Shown one piece after another: positions 34,281-45,669 of a DNA stretch of 64,000 nucleotides; position 1 is the stretch's first letter; each line of letters starts with the position of its first letter. The notes below the pieces were generated by a model, which was not told the origin of the DNA, ran no database searches, and was given only the letters and a program-made list of their open reading frames with translations. Source of the DNA: Sanderia malayensis (Eukaryota; Cnidaria; Scyphozoa; Semaeostomeae; Pelagiidae); NCBI GenBank assembly GCA_013076295.1, contig RQOL01000849.1, positions 62,001 to 126,000 of the forward strand, given 5' to 3'. Both the position numbers and the translations under genes were made by a program.

Positions 34281-34735
34281 GGAGGCGCAGTTCCATTGAC
34301 TCGAGGCTTTGAATGTAGATAAAATAACGTATTCGAGCATTATTTTTCCTGTACTCCTTGACAAGTTACTTGAAATTGTTCGAATTGGAATGATCAGAGA
34401 GGTTGGAAAGGCTTACCTTGGGTGGAATTTGAAGGAAATGCTGTCAGCCCTGTTAAAAGAAGTGGAGATCAGAGAGTGTCATATTCTGCTGATAAAAAGC
34501 AGTACTGGCAGCAGCGAATTTGGTAGAAGGCCTAGGCCACAGGCACAGCATGATGGAAATTCGAGATCACTTGGCACATCCAATGCTCTTTTTGCGGGTA
34601 GAGAAGAAATGAAGAAAGGTGCATTTATTGCAGTGAAGAACATGCTCACGTGGACTGCTCTAAAGTAGCCACTGAAGAGGACTGTAAGCAACTTTTAAGA
34701 AAGTATGCAAGTGTTTCGTTTCCTTAATTAGTGGG
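34281..34735 (+). pseudogene. BEL/Pao gag, 3' piece with zinc knuckle
   Basis: The gag text resumes after the hAT: LEALNVDKITYSS, PVLLDKLLEIVRIGMI, LKEMLSALLKEVEIRECH. After a frame change near 34620 it reads CIYCSEEHAHVDC, a CCHC-like knuckle, and then a stop. It is continuous with 32632-33163 once the insertion is discounted. Confidence 0.8.
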
Positions 34736-34789
34736 CATAGATCTTTTAATTGTCGCTCTAACCGTAAATGTAACGCTTGTAAGGGGAAG

Positions 34790-35560
34790 CATCATGTATC
34801 TATTTGACCCCAATTCCCAGCCCAAACAGGAAACTAAGGAAGCGCTGCCCAACCTTAAGTCCCACCCAGTGCAAACAGCACCTCCGCTTAGTGCCGATGC
34901 GGTTTAATGGGTAGGAAGCACAGGATCTGGTGGGAGAGTAGCTCTTCAAACAGCTATGGGGAAAGTGGATGAAAAGGATGAAAGCAGAGTACGTGTGCTG
35001 TTTGACAGTGGTAGCCATAGGTCCTTCATAACATCTGCAGCTGTGAGTGAGTTGGGATTGGCAGCTGTCAAGAGAGAGAGAGCTTAGGTATTGGAGCATT
35101 CGGGAAGAAAGAAGCTGAGAGGAAAGTGCGAGAGGTTGTGGAGTTCTTTCTTTCTTCCTTGAGAGGTGGAAAGAGCATAAGTATTTCATGTTTTGTTGTA
35201 CGAAATTACTAGTATCATTAACAAGCATCCAGAGGAGATTAAGAACCATTATCAACATCTTAATAATATTTGGCTCTCCGGTACTTCTAGGTACCATGAC
35301 GTCCTGACTGTGCAAGTTTTAATCGGCTCAGATTTCATCTGGCAATTTCAAGAGGGTCAATCTATAGGAGGGGGGCCTAACGAGCCAGCAGCAGTCGAAA
35401 CTACGTTGGGATTGGTTCTGTCGTGTCCACTCAAAGGTAAAAGTCTTGATAATTTTGAGAATGTGAATGTTAATTGCATTGCTCAAATTGCAGATAGCTC
35501 CACTAGTGACAAAGATGATGGGTCTTCAGATTTATTAAAAACGTGAAAGCTAGACGAGAA
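34790..35560 (+). pseudogene. BEL/Pao aspartic protease region; RT/RNase H missing
   Basis: At about 34990-35085 the frame reads VRVLFDSGSHRSFITSAA, with the DSG active-site triad of the retropepsin-like (DUF1758) protease. After a stop it continues with EITSIINKHPEEIKNHYQHL (35193) and VLIGSDFIWQFQEG to about 35515. The text then jumps straight to an RNase H end/integrase start (FIKNVKARREG), so reverse transcriptase and RNase H are absent between about 35515 and 35530. Several stops and frame changes are present. Confidence 0.8.
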
Positions 35561-36964
35561 GGACAAGAAATATGTTTGGATAGTCTGAGTGTTGACGAGG
35601 TTGCGAATGCGGAAATGCAGCGGGTGAAAGATGCACAAAAACGGAGAATGCAGAATTGCAGTTGGAAGCAAAAAATCCAATTATTCTTCTCAGAGAAAAC
35701 AGGTTCACACAACTTCTGATTCTTGAGCGTCACAAACGAGTGCATCATGGTGGTGTTAGATCGACTGTTAGCCGAGTTGAGAACCAAATTTTGGGCAATG
35801 AAAAAGAGACAGTATGTAAAGAAGGTTTTAAAGTCATGTTTATTTTGCAGAAAGCATGAAGGGAAAGCTTTCAACCCACCACCCAGTGCAGCCTTACAAG
35901 AATTCCGAGTGACCCAAGAACCGCCTTTCAGCAGGGTCGGTGTTGATTTTGCTGGGCCGTTCTTTTGATAAGGATAAGGATGTTAAGATGTCAAAAGCTT
36001 ATTTAGCCTTGTTCCCTTGCTGCGTAACCAGAGCCTTGCATTTAGAATTCGTGTCAGATCTCAATACATTCACGTTTATCAACTGTCTACGTCGCTTTTG
36101 TGCACGGAGAGGCACTCCTGAGATAGTAGTATCGAACAATGCCAAGACATTTAAAGCTACTAGCAAGTTGTTAAATGTTTTGTTCAAAGATGCCAAGCTT
36201 CAAGATTATTTAGTGTCAAAGCGTATATCCTGGAAATTTAACCTTGAGCGAAGCCCTTGGTGGGGAGGTTTTTTGAGAGGATGGTTCAATCAGTCAAAAA
36301 TTGTGCAAGGAAAGTGCTTGGAAATGCAAAGCTTACCCTCGATGAGCTCAGTACTGTACTTGCAGAAATAGAGTGTACGTTAAACGCTCGACCCTTGAAA
36401 TATTCTTATGATGAACCACAGGAACAAGTTTTGACACCATCGCATTTGATCCTAGGGCACAGACTCTCAAGTTTTTCACAAAACGTAAGTCAAGAGACAA
36501 GCAGTGAGGATGAAGAAAACCTCTGTGATAAATTGACTAACCGTTTGTGTAAAGAGTACCTTACAGTGTTACGTGAAGTACATAGACTGAAATCCAGAGA
36601 AGCAGCCCAAATAGACACAGGAGATTTTGTGCTTATATTCGAAGACAACGTCAAGCGAGGCTTGTGGAAAGTAGGGGTCATTGACGGGTTGATCAAAGGA
36701 GCAGATGGAAACTTGAGAGGTGAAAGGGTAAGAAAGCCAGATAGAGGTAAGATTGAACTATTAAATCGTCCTGTACAAAAACTCTTTCCACTGGAGAGTG
36801 CCCAAGTGAAGGGTGTGGAAAGAAAGGATGGGAACAGTCAGTTGTGTGGGGGTAGAGTCAGTGAGGATTCCGGGAGTTTGGAACGAGCCTATCCGTGTAG
36901 ACCTACTCTTGCAGCAGCAAAGGAAGCGAGCTGGAAGACCCAAGCCATGCTTGACTTCATCTGA
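35560..36964 (+). pseudogene. BEL/Pao integrase and DUF5641 C-terminus
   Basis: In order: an H2C2 zinc-binding segment (ERHKRVHHGG, then CLFCRKHEGKAF in another frame), and the rve integrase core with VDFAGPF (first Asp). The second catalytic Asp is replaced (IVVSNNAKTF where SDNAKTF is usual). SPWWGGFFERMVQSVK follows across a frame change near 36270. From 36257 to 36964 a clean frame holds the integrase end and DUF5641 (TGDFVLIFEDNVKRGLWKVG, IDGLIKGADGNLRG), ending just before the purine tract and 3' LTR. Confidence 0.85.
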
Positions 36965-36980
36965 GTAAAGGAGGGGGAAG

Positions 36981-37391
36981 TGTCGGGGAAACCCCGCACG
37001 CGCAGGTCCATATATATTTACATGACAAGTCGTTGGTTTTTTGTTTGATTATCGCTGTGAAATATATTAACTCGTTTTAATGCAATTTAACTAGAAGCCA
37101 TACGGTATGACTCATTTGCAAGGGAAATTCACTTCGTATCCCAGATTTTAGCTCGTCGTATATAACTTGTAGAAATCTAATTGGATAATATTTTAAACTC
37201 GTTGCATGTTTCCTCGTTGCGAAATGAGAAAACATCATGTGACTGGAGAAAAAAGGAGTTGTGGGAAAAAATTTGTGAGCAACGAACGTAGAAGTAAGAA
37301 TTGAGTAATTGAATATATAACTGTTGTATTTATTGAGTTCTATGCTTGTGTCAGGCTGAGAGTTAGCGAAATGGAGTGGAATTCTCCGACA
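36981..37391 (+). repeat. BEL/Pao 3' LTR
   Basis: 411 bp, TGTCGGGGAAACC...CGACA, preceded by the purine tract (36967-36980) and followed by the ATAGG target duplication. It is uninterrupted and was used to define the Harbinger insertion in the 5' LTR. A TATATAA box is at about 37314. Confidence 0.92.
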
Positions 37392-37470
37392 ATAGGTGAT
37401 AAAGTCATTTACATTATCAATTAAAGATATAATTACAACAGCTTGATTTCGTCCCAACTACATACAGTTT

Positions 37471-38302
37471 GGGCCCATCTACACGAGAGCTTGAAACATG
37501 ACCAAGTCCGTCCAACGCAGCGTGTTGCGTAATGCAATTATCTAATTAATGCGTATCCGACTTGAAATGGTCCAAATTTTTAGCAACAGGGTCTCTTCTC
37601 ATCAAATAAGACCTGTCAGCAACAAGCAAATTAACATGTAAACATGTATATCATGGTCGCGCTCATTTTGTTTCATTCAAATACAAACGCATTCAAAAAA
37701 CAACACGTTCAAACAAAATTGAAACTTCTATCAAAATGGCTGGCTTTAGACGTATTGCAAACAACAAATAATATATATATATTCATATAATTCATAGCGA
37801 TGAATTATATGAAGATTCTCAAGATCAGTATTCCGAACAACAAGATTGTTTATATATTGTTGAACTGCTTGATTGCTGCGATCTGCATTTGATAATTTTT
37901 TATGTTAAACATGTTAGCAGCAAATGACACAAAGCTATGCATTCTGATACAACCTCTACTTTGTTCGAGAATACAAGCAAGGGAGAAACATAATATATTC
38001 CTCGTCCGATATTTTGTCTTCCTGCGCGCACCCTCGATGTTGTTGTACATCGAATAGAAGACAAAATAATTCATCATGACAGGCGAGATTAGTGAAACAA
38101 TAGAAATAAGAACGTTGAGCACCTCAGTGAGGTGCTCAACTTGGCCAAGCGGCTTCTTTCATTTGTCATCAAAATCGTGCTCACAAAAAGTGATCAAAAA
38201 TGACCATCTACACGGGTAGGGATGCTCATTTCAGGTGCTAATTCGGTTAATCCCTTGAAGAATTTGAGCATGCCTGTTTTTTACTCTCGTGTAGATGGGC
38301 CC
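37471..38302. mobile_element. PIF/Harbinger-type MITE, 832 bp
   Basis: GGGCCCATCTACACGAGAG at the left and its near-exact inverse at the right (CTCTCGTGTAGATGGGCCC) are flanked by TTT on both sides (37468-37470, 38303-38305). The ends resemble those of the Harbinger at 28327 (GGGGTCCATATACACGAGCA). No transposase. A 90-codon minus frame inside it (37850-38122) has no recognisable family. Confidence 0.8.
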
Positions 38303-38715
38303 TTTCTGGTACGAATTCGGTTGGATGTGCTTTACTTTTACAACAACTTAACACCTTAACGTGGCCATTACGTCATTGTTCTCGCACTCCCCCTTCAATC
38401 GTGTCCCTTCGCATGCGTCGCTGTTCTAGCTACTTTGATCAGCCTGTTGTTACTCGCTCAGCACACAGCCAGAAAATAACTGCAAAAAGCTAAACTGACA
38501 GCTGTTTATCTGCGGTAACAATAGCTTCCTGTTGGCAAACAATAACAACATGGGCCGGGGAGGAATGCAATTGCAACTTATGATTTTGTTGTAAATATCT
38601 TTGCAGTATGTTAAATAATTAGCTAAATAACAATAATTCTACAGATAGCCGATCTGAGACAATATATGCTAAAACATCGAAGACATCGGAGAGAGAGTTC
38701 CTCTTCACCCGATCC

Positions 38716-39088
38716 TTTTGCCACTCACATCGAAGGCCAAAACAATATAAATCCACCCCACTTTTGTTGAAGATGACTGTCCCACTCAGATCGAAGGCCA
38801 AAACAATAGAAATCAACCCCACTTTTGGTGAAGATCACTGTCCCACTCACATCGAAGGCCAAAACACCAGAAACCCACTCCACTTTTGTTGAAGATCACT
38901 GTCCCACTCACATCGAAGGCCAAAACAACAGAAACCCACCCGGCTTTTTTTGAAGATCACTGTCCCACTCAGATTGAAGGCCAAAACACCAGAAACCCGC
39001 CCCACTTTTGTTGAAGATCGCTGTTCCACTCCCATCGAAAGCCAAAACACTAGGGAGTTGGCGCGCGAAGCGCGCCAGCCTTCCTAGT
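38716..39088. mobile_element. Second palindrome-ended minisatellite element (Helitron-like)
   Basis: About 5.5 copies of the same 62-bp unit seen at 7325-8480 end in the same 40-bp near-palindrome (39049-39088; one base differs, GTTGG for GGTGG). The shared terminus, positioned identically after the array, shows a mobile family with variable copy number of the internal repeat. Confidence 0.65.
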
Positions 39089-39649
39089 AGGTGATAGATT
39101 TGTTGTTTTGTTTCAGGCTGAGATGATTGTTGCATCGGAATGAATGATTGTCATTTTTCCCTCAACATGTTTGCAAAGCTTTTGCGCGACAAAAGCAACA
39201 GTAAAGTTTTGAATTTTTCGGAGTTTGAAAAAGAATTTTCCCGTTCAAATTGCGCTAAACTTTCTCTTATAACGCACCTAAAAATATGCGTGACTTGTGA
39301 ATAATAGTTTTTTGATTTCTTGCTGTTTATTAGCATTTCGCATAAATCCGTTATCCATCGGAAGGAAAGACTTTTCAATCAAATCGCACACTGGCTGAAA
39401 ACAATACATTCGATCCGAAACAATAGGTCAAATGCCCCAAAACGATGGGCAGAAACAGCGAACTCTGTGATCAATAAGGCTTTTTTGATTGGAGTTTTTG
39501 ATTGGAGAAGACTTGCATGGAAAAGTTCCGTTTCTAGAATAGACAAAAGTTCAAAATTTTCGTTAGCCTATTTTAATAGTACTTTTGAGTTATTTCATTA
39601 ATTATTTTGCTGATTGTGCCATCACGAAAAATCGAGCGTTTTTTTTTTT

Positions 39650-40861
39650 TTTTTAGTGTGTTTTTAGTTTTTTTTTTCTCTTACAGTAGAGCAGCGGCAA
39701 GAGCTGTGGATCAACGACGCCCCGATGACGATGTGGATAATGAAGCTATCAACGTATTGGAAACGAGCGGCGTGTTGAAGGACACTGGCAGGAGGCCAAC
39801 GACAATACTTGTTCGCGCAAGTCAAGTTTCTGTGGGAAATAAGGATATCTTGGATGTTTTGCGTGCTCGTGGATTTAAAACTCGTTGCATACAGCAAACG
39901 CAAAACAGAGACTATCTAGTCACTCTGGATTCCGCAGCGAGCAAGAAAAACCTTGTCGACAGTTAATGGCGTTATGTTAAACCTTACAGATCCGAGCGTG
40001 AGAACTACTTTTATCTCCATTTATTATGCACCATTTGAGATGCACATGGATGCGTTGCGATTACGTTTGAGTGAGTATGGAGAAGTTGTTGGCCTTCGAA
40101 GAAACAAAGTTCAAGGGACTGATACTTACAATGGTCTCGTCACGGCGCAGCTGTTGCTGTTAAAGCATGTCCCAAGCTATATCCAGATTGGAACTCATTC
40201 CATCATGTTCCGATATGCCGGCCAGCCAAGAACGTGTCGCAGATGTGATGGTGCTGGCCACGAGGCGCAGGGCTTCCAGCGGTATAAATGTCATAATTGT
40301 GGCAAGATTGGCCACCACAAAGATGCTTGCGACCGGGATCCCATGTGTCCCCTTTGCTTTTCCCCCAACCACTCCCTTCGGTCTTGCCGAGACTATTGGG
40401 AGTGTGAGGAGGATATCGGTGAAGTGGACCCTGTGGTGCCTGTCAATGATGATTCACAACCATCCCAAGAGTCTTTGGGTTCATCAATTTGGAGAGATGA
40501 TGTTCCTGTGGCCGATGTTGAAGACAGCTCGACATCTGATGTTGTTGCTCCGGCAACAAAACGTCCGCCTTCGGCTTCCCAGTCAACCTCACAAATAGTA
40601 CAAGCAACTGAGTCTGAACAACACGAAGGTAATCCTCAGAGACCCCAGTATTTAACTCGTTCTTCCTCTGGCCCTAGCAACACAAGCGCTATTCCTAAGC
40701 CTCACCAGTCTCATTGTTCTCCAAAACCAATGGATGGCTACGATACAGCAAAGCGTGTTCTTGAAGAAAGCGAAACAGAATCTGTAGTCTCAAGAGGAGC
40801 CAACACAAAAACAAAAGTTAAAAAAAAGGTATGTGCTGCTAAAAGGATTGTTCGTACATAA
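39650..40861 (+). pseudogene. LINE ORF1 with zinc knuckles, one frameshift
   Basis: Frame 1 runs from a T-rich 5' edge through RAAARAVDQRRPDDD to SKKNLVDS (stop at 39964). The product continues in the +1 frame from about 39955 (VMLNLTDPSVRTT) to 40861. An RRM-like strand/helix segment (about 40000-40190) is followed by CCHC knuckles (CRRCDGAGHEAQGF, CHNCGKIGHHKDAC, CPLCFSPNHSLRSC; about 40226-40395). A Ser/Pro-rich tail ends in a basic patch (KTKVKKKVCAAKR). ORF1 proteins bind the element RNA. A strong pyrimidine tract and CAG (39665-39687) resemble a splice acceptor, probably by chance. Confidence 0.8.
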
Positions 40862-40880
40862 TCACCATTAGAACGATAAC

Positions 40881-43800
40881 ATGAGTATTAATATTGTATC
40901 TCTTAATGTACACGGCTTGAGAAGTTTTAATAAGTGTCAAGATTTAATTTTTTGGCTTGGTACTTTCTATTTTGACATTATATTTATACAAGAGACTCAT
41001 TTTACATGCAAAGCTGACACTGTTGCTCTGTCTCGTATTTGGGAACGCCAATGCTTTTTTTCGTTCGGCTCCAGTCATAGTGCTGGTGTTGCTGTTCTGC
41101 TGAACAAGAAATTTTCCCACAAGCTATCTTCCAGTTCATATGATCTTAATGGTCGTTGGATCAACCTATCGTTGGATATTGACTCGACAGCGTTACAGCT
41201 TGTCAATATATATGCACCAAACACAATAGGTGAGAGGTGCTCTTTTTTCCATCCTTGTTTTCTGTTATTAAAGGTGGTGTTCCCACTGTTTTTGGCGGTG
41301 ACTTCAGTTGTATTGAAGATGTCTTTCTCGACAAGTGTGGCGGTGATACCCAGCAAGGCTCTTCAGATTTGCATAGCCTACAAGCTATCAATAGTTCCTT
41401 TGGTCTTACTGATGTCTTCAGATCACTTAATCCTTCAGCTCGATCTTTTACATGGTCTAATAACAATGTCTCTTGTCGACCAGACAAATTCTATGTTTCT
41501 GATGCATTGCTATCTAGCTGTATTTCCTCTAGCATCATGTGTTTTCCACTCTCTGATTACGACGGTCCTGTTTTCTCTTTCACCCCTCCTAATGTTCCAA
41601 AAAGGGGTCGAGGCACATGGAAATTTAATACTCGTTTGCTCTCGGATGCAGCTTTTACGTCCAAGATCAATGTTTTTCTTGATCACTGGATCACGAGAAA
41701 GCCAGATTTCAGTGGGAATCTTCACGCCTGGTGGGATATTTGTAAAAAGAAAATGAAGCATATCTGTATTTCTTACTCAAAAAAGGTTGCCAAGCAAACG
41801 CGGTTTGAAAGACAGCAGCTTGAAACCCAAATTCAATCTCTTTCGTCTGCGTCTTCAGGTGATAAAAACCTTTTACAAACTGCCAAGAAGCGTCTTTACG
41901 ATTTAGATATTATTCGAATATCTGGTGCCAGAATTCGTTCTAAAGAATTGTATTTTTCGGAATTCGAAAAGTCCTCGCGTTACTTTTTCTCTCTGGAAAA
42001 CAAAAGACAACAAAGGAAGGTCATGTCATCCCTGAGCTCTAGGGATGGATCTATTGTTACAGAGCCAGCAGAGATACTCAAGCATATTTCCTCATTTTAC
42101 TCGGACCTGTTTTCATCTGATGAAACGGATGATGGTTGTCAAAGGTTCCTTCTTGATTCTATTTGTCTGTCCTTGCCTGATGATGTGAGGGACACCCTAG
42201 AAGTCCCTATTTCTAGTGAGGAATGTACGAGTGCTTTAAAAGCCATGAAGCCCGGGAAATCCCCTGGCTCTGACGGTTTCCCAGCAGAATTCTATGTACA
42301 TTTTTGGGATCGTTTATCATCTCACCTTGTGGACGTGTTCAACTTTTGTTTTTCCAAAAATCTCCTGTCAGAGTCTATGAGACAAGCCATAATTTCTCTT
42401 CTTTTCAAAAAGGGAGATGCAACAAATTTAAAAAACTGGCGCCCTATTTCACTTTTGAATGTTGACTACAAGATAGCGTCAAAGTCCCTTACTCTTCGCC
42501 TAAAGCAAGTTCTGCAATATGTTATGCACGCTGACCAAACCTGTTCGGTCCCTCAAAGGTCGATTTTTGAGAATTTATTACTAATTCGTGACTCTTTGTC
42601 CTATATTGAACAGAAAAAGTTGCCTCTTGCATTAATCAAAATCGACCAAGAAAAAGCTTTCGACCGCGTAAATTGGGATTTCATGTCTCCTGTCCTGACA
42701 AAACTGAACTTCGGTCCAGTGTTTCGTGGCTTCATTTCTACCTTATATGCATCTGTGTTTTGCAAAGTGAACAACAACGGTTACCTAACCGAAAAAATAT
42801 TCCTCGAACGTGGGGTACGTCAAGGTTTTCCACTATCCCCTTTGCTTTTTTGTCTGACCGCTGAGTGCCTTGGCAACATTGTTAGACAGCACCCTCGTAT
42901 CACGGGTCTTCACATTCCCGGTTGCCCTGAACAGTTGAAAATATCACAATATGCTGACGATACAACAATTTTTGTAAGAGACGAATCGTCCGTTGATGAG
43001 GTTCTTGACACTATTTCCAAATATGAACGTGGCTCTGGCTCCAAGATCAACTTTTCACCTGGTAAGTCTCAGGGGCGGTGGTTTAATAAACAAGTGAACG
43101 CAATCAGGCCTTCTAGACTACTCTGGTCCAACAGCGATCTTGAAATACTTGGCATAGAATTTGGTTCCCCGCAGGCTTCAAAATGTACATGGGACAAACG
43201 TATCGCGAAACTCAACTCGCGCCTCACAGCATGGTCTAGCCGTTATCTATCACTCCGGGGCAAAGTTCTTATTTTAAATTCACTCGCTCTTTCTGGTCTT
43301 GTCTTTGTTGGTTCCATACTCGATATTTTTCCTTCTCACAGTAAAGAGATTGACCGTGTGATTTTTACCTTTCTTTGGGGCAACAAAAATGAACTTGTTT
43401 GCCGTAAGTCTCTATTTCAGCCTGTCAGCAAAGGTGGCCTTGGTGTGACAGATATTTGTATGAAAGTTCAAGCCCTGCATCTGAAACCTCTTCAACACAT
43501 TATAAACCCCAACTACAATGCTAAGTGGGTATTTTTCGCTAGATACTATATTGGCCGGTCCCTAACAAAGTACTCAGCAGAAGCCACCTTTCTTCGCTCC
43601 AACTTACAGCCTCATTCATTATACCGGCCAACTCATTATGATCGTCTTCTGTCCCTTATTGCAAGCCTGCATCCCATCTTTGACAAAATTTCTTCTCAAT
43701 CATCTTCTGTTAAAGATACCTACAGTTTCCTGCTCGAGCGTCAATATATTCGTCCTTCATCCGAGCTTGTTTGGGAAGTGTGTTTGCAAACAAATATTTG

Positions 43801-44353
43801 CTGGCACCTTTCTTGGTTGTCTTCCATGAGTGGCATCTCCACAGGCACTGAAAATGATGTCTCATGGAAAATCCTCCACCGCGTTCTTAAGACGTCATCT
43901 TACCTTAAGAGTTGGGGCCTTAGGATATCAGATCAATGCGACGTCTGTCAGATGATCGAAGATATCAATCATGTATTCCTACATTGTCGAACTGCGAAAA
44001 CTGTGTGGAAAGTGTTCTCTCCCATTTTCATCTCCATAGTTGGCTGTTTCTTATTGGGGCCTTGCTATATATTTTTTCATATCCTTCCGCAGAGCGTGTC
44101 AAGCAGATCTAAGTCTCTTGTAAATTACCTTCTTAAGTTGATCAAGTATTTTATTTGGTCTTTCCGTTGTAAGCGTAAGTTTGAAAATTTGTCAAGCAGC
44201 CCTGATAACATCGTTTGTGCTGTCAAGGCAGAAATTCGTGATAGGATAAATTTGTCCTTCACGTCGGAAAAACTTTCTTGTCATTTTGATATTTTAGCTC
44301 ATAAAAATATACTTTGTAAAGTAGTGGCAAAAGAACTAATTCTTTGTATTTAG
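40881..44353 (+). pseudogene. LINE ORF2: APE endonuclease + reverse transcriptase + zinc finger, one frameshift
   Basis: ATG at 40881, 19 bp after ORF1. The APE-type endonuclease begins NIVSLNVHGLRS and IIFIQETHF. A one-base indel in a T-run near 41240 shifts to the main frame, which reads VFGGDFSCIED and ends the domain at PLSDYDG, where the catalytic His of SDH is Tyr (CAC to TAC). The RT follows: RPISLLNVDYKIASK, IKIDQEKAFDRVNW, GVRQGFPLSPLLF and the intact active site QYADDTTIF (about 42950-42975). A C-terminal zf-RVT finger (CDVCQM...HVFLHC, about 43935-43990) precedes the stop at 44351. RT looks functional. The endonuclease is doubtful because of SDY and the frameshift. Confidence 0.85.
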
Positions 44354-44586
44354 GAAATAAATTGTCTTAAATACTAGTATCACATTTGATCTTGTTCGAA
44401 TTTGTAAGTAGTCATTTTCTTGTTATAATGTAAGCAACTTGAGTTGAATAGAAAATGAGGTATGGAAAATATAATAATAACAGTAAGTTCGTAAATACAT
44501 GTATCATTATTGATCTTGTTCGTATAATTGTCCTTGTAACCATTTTCCTTTTACTTTGTAAGTAAGTTGAGAAAAATCGAGCGTTT

Positions 44587-45235
44587 ACGCCGGCTCAAAT
44601 TCCAAAGTAGGGTTGCGAACTCCATTTTCGAACCACGTACTCGCTTTTTATGTGATCCGTTTCGCTTTGTGCTGCAATTTGATTGGCTTCTTTCGGGACT
44701 TCACGTGAAAAATCAGGCATTTTTCGTTATCATGCAAATTTGCTCCCGGGTTGTAGCAAGTACTTTTGGAGGAGACTCGAACTCGAGTTTTCATTCTGCA
44801 CACACAGGTGAGCTTGACGCCTTTCACAGTATTTTACGACCTGAATTATTTTTGGAAACACCTTCTAATTGTTTGAGTAGCTGTGGAGAATTGCAGGAGA
44901 CAATTGCACGAAACAATGTTCAGGCGAACGTAGCAATACAAATTTTGCTTGATTTCGGCATGCTTGCCACGCCGATGCACACACGATGATCCTATGGCGC
45001 ACTGAATCGTTTTAAGAGTGCACTGAATCGGCTCTATACAATGTAATAGAGGGAGCATACTTGAAATGAAAAGAATTGAAGGAAGTTCTTCTTCATATCG
45101 AAATGACGCAAACCAACGGACAATAATCGTACGTTGGAGAGAACATTCAGGTACCTTTGTTGACCCCAAACATGATAATGTTGGGATCAAACAACGCTCT
45201 GTTAGAAAGAGAAACAGCTAGAATCAAAAAGAGGG
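44587..45235. other. No recognisable gene
   Basis: A 140-codon + frame (44567-44989) starts within the LINE's right flank and shows no family. It may be LTR or unique DNA next to the BEL/Pao relic that follows. Confidence 0.35.
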
Positions 45236-45239
45236 ATCT

Positions 45240-45669
45240 CAGAAAGTGAGCAAAGTACGTGTTGAAATGCAAAAACAACTTTTGGACGAGATGGAAATAG
45301 GAGTATCTTCGATCACTAAGAAATCAAAATTACCCGCGTTGCGAGAAGAGTGGTCCAAAAATACGAACCACAGATGTACTCGCTGTAAAGGGAGACAAAA
45401 AGAACAGAGGACAGTGGAGTAAAGGCATAATTGAGTCGTTGATCGCAGGCAACGACGGCATGGTGAGAGCCCCAAGGATCAGAACAAGAAAGATGCGGAT
45501 TGAAAGAGTAGTTCAACTGTTGTACCCGTTAGAGCTATCGTGTGATCTTAATGAAAATACTAAAGAAAACTGTGAAGAGACTTTGAGCCGACAAGCAGAA
45601 GAGTTGCGTCCAAAATTGAAGGACTGCAGAGATAGCGAAAGAAACGATAACGGAAACATACAATTATGA
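45240..45669 (+). pseudogene. BEL/Pao pol C-terminal relic (DUF5641)
   Basis: In one frame from about 45345 to 45669: GPKIRTTDVLAVKGDKKNRG, WSKGIIESLIAGNDGMVR, then RTRKMRIERVVQLLYPLEL and a Glu-rich tail ending at TGA. This is the DUF5641 domain, as in the nearby BEL element (36560-36790), but clearly a different subfamily. No LTRs were found around it, so it is an isolated fragment. Confidence 0.7.

Larger units (their letters stand above)
28104..37391 (+). mobile_element. BEL/Pao LTR retrotransposon with nested insertions, 5-bp TSD
   Basis: The element is flanked on both sides by ATAGG (28099-28103 and 37392-37396). The 5' LTR is 28104-28326 plus 31477-31674, split by a Harbinger transposon. 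The 3' LTR is 36981-37391 (411 bp). Both LTRs run TGTC...CA and have a TATATAA box (31598 and 37314). A purine tract AAAGGAGGGGGAAG at 36967-36980 precedes the 3' LTR. Internal parts in order are gag, a retropepsin-like DSG protease, integrase and DUF5641. Reverse transcriptase and RNase H are absent. About 4.6 kb of the span is inserted DNA (Harbinger 3.15 kb including a MITE, and hAT 1.1 kb including a smaller hAT). Many stops and frameshifts show it is inactive. Confidence 0.9.
39642..44570 (+). mobile_element. L1/Tx1-like non-LTR retrotransposon, 16-bp TSD
   Basis: GAAAAATCGAGCGTTT flanks both sides (39626-39641, 44571-44586). The 4929-bp element has ORF1 (to 40861) and ORF2 (40881-44353). 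The 3' region holds two tandem copies of a block of about 65-120 bp starting TTGATCTTGTTCG (44391, 44511) and no poly(A) tail. No in-frame ATG opens ORF1, so the 5' end is truncated. Only one indel per ORF and no internal stop otherwise mark it as young. Confidence 0.9.

Noticed and set aside
37850..38122. 90-codon minus-strand frame with hydrophobic start
   Set aside because: It sits inside a non-autonomous MITE and has no recognisable family.
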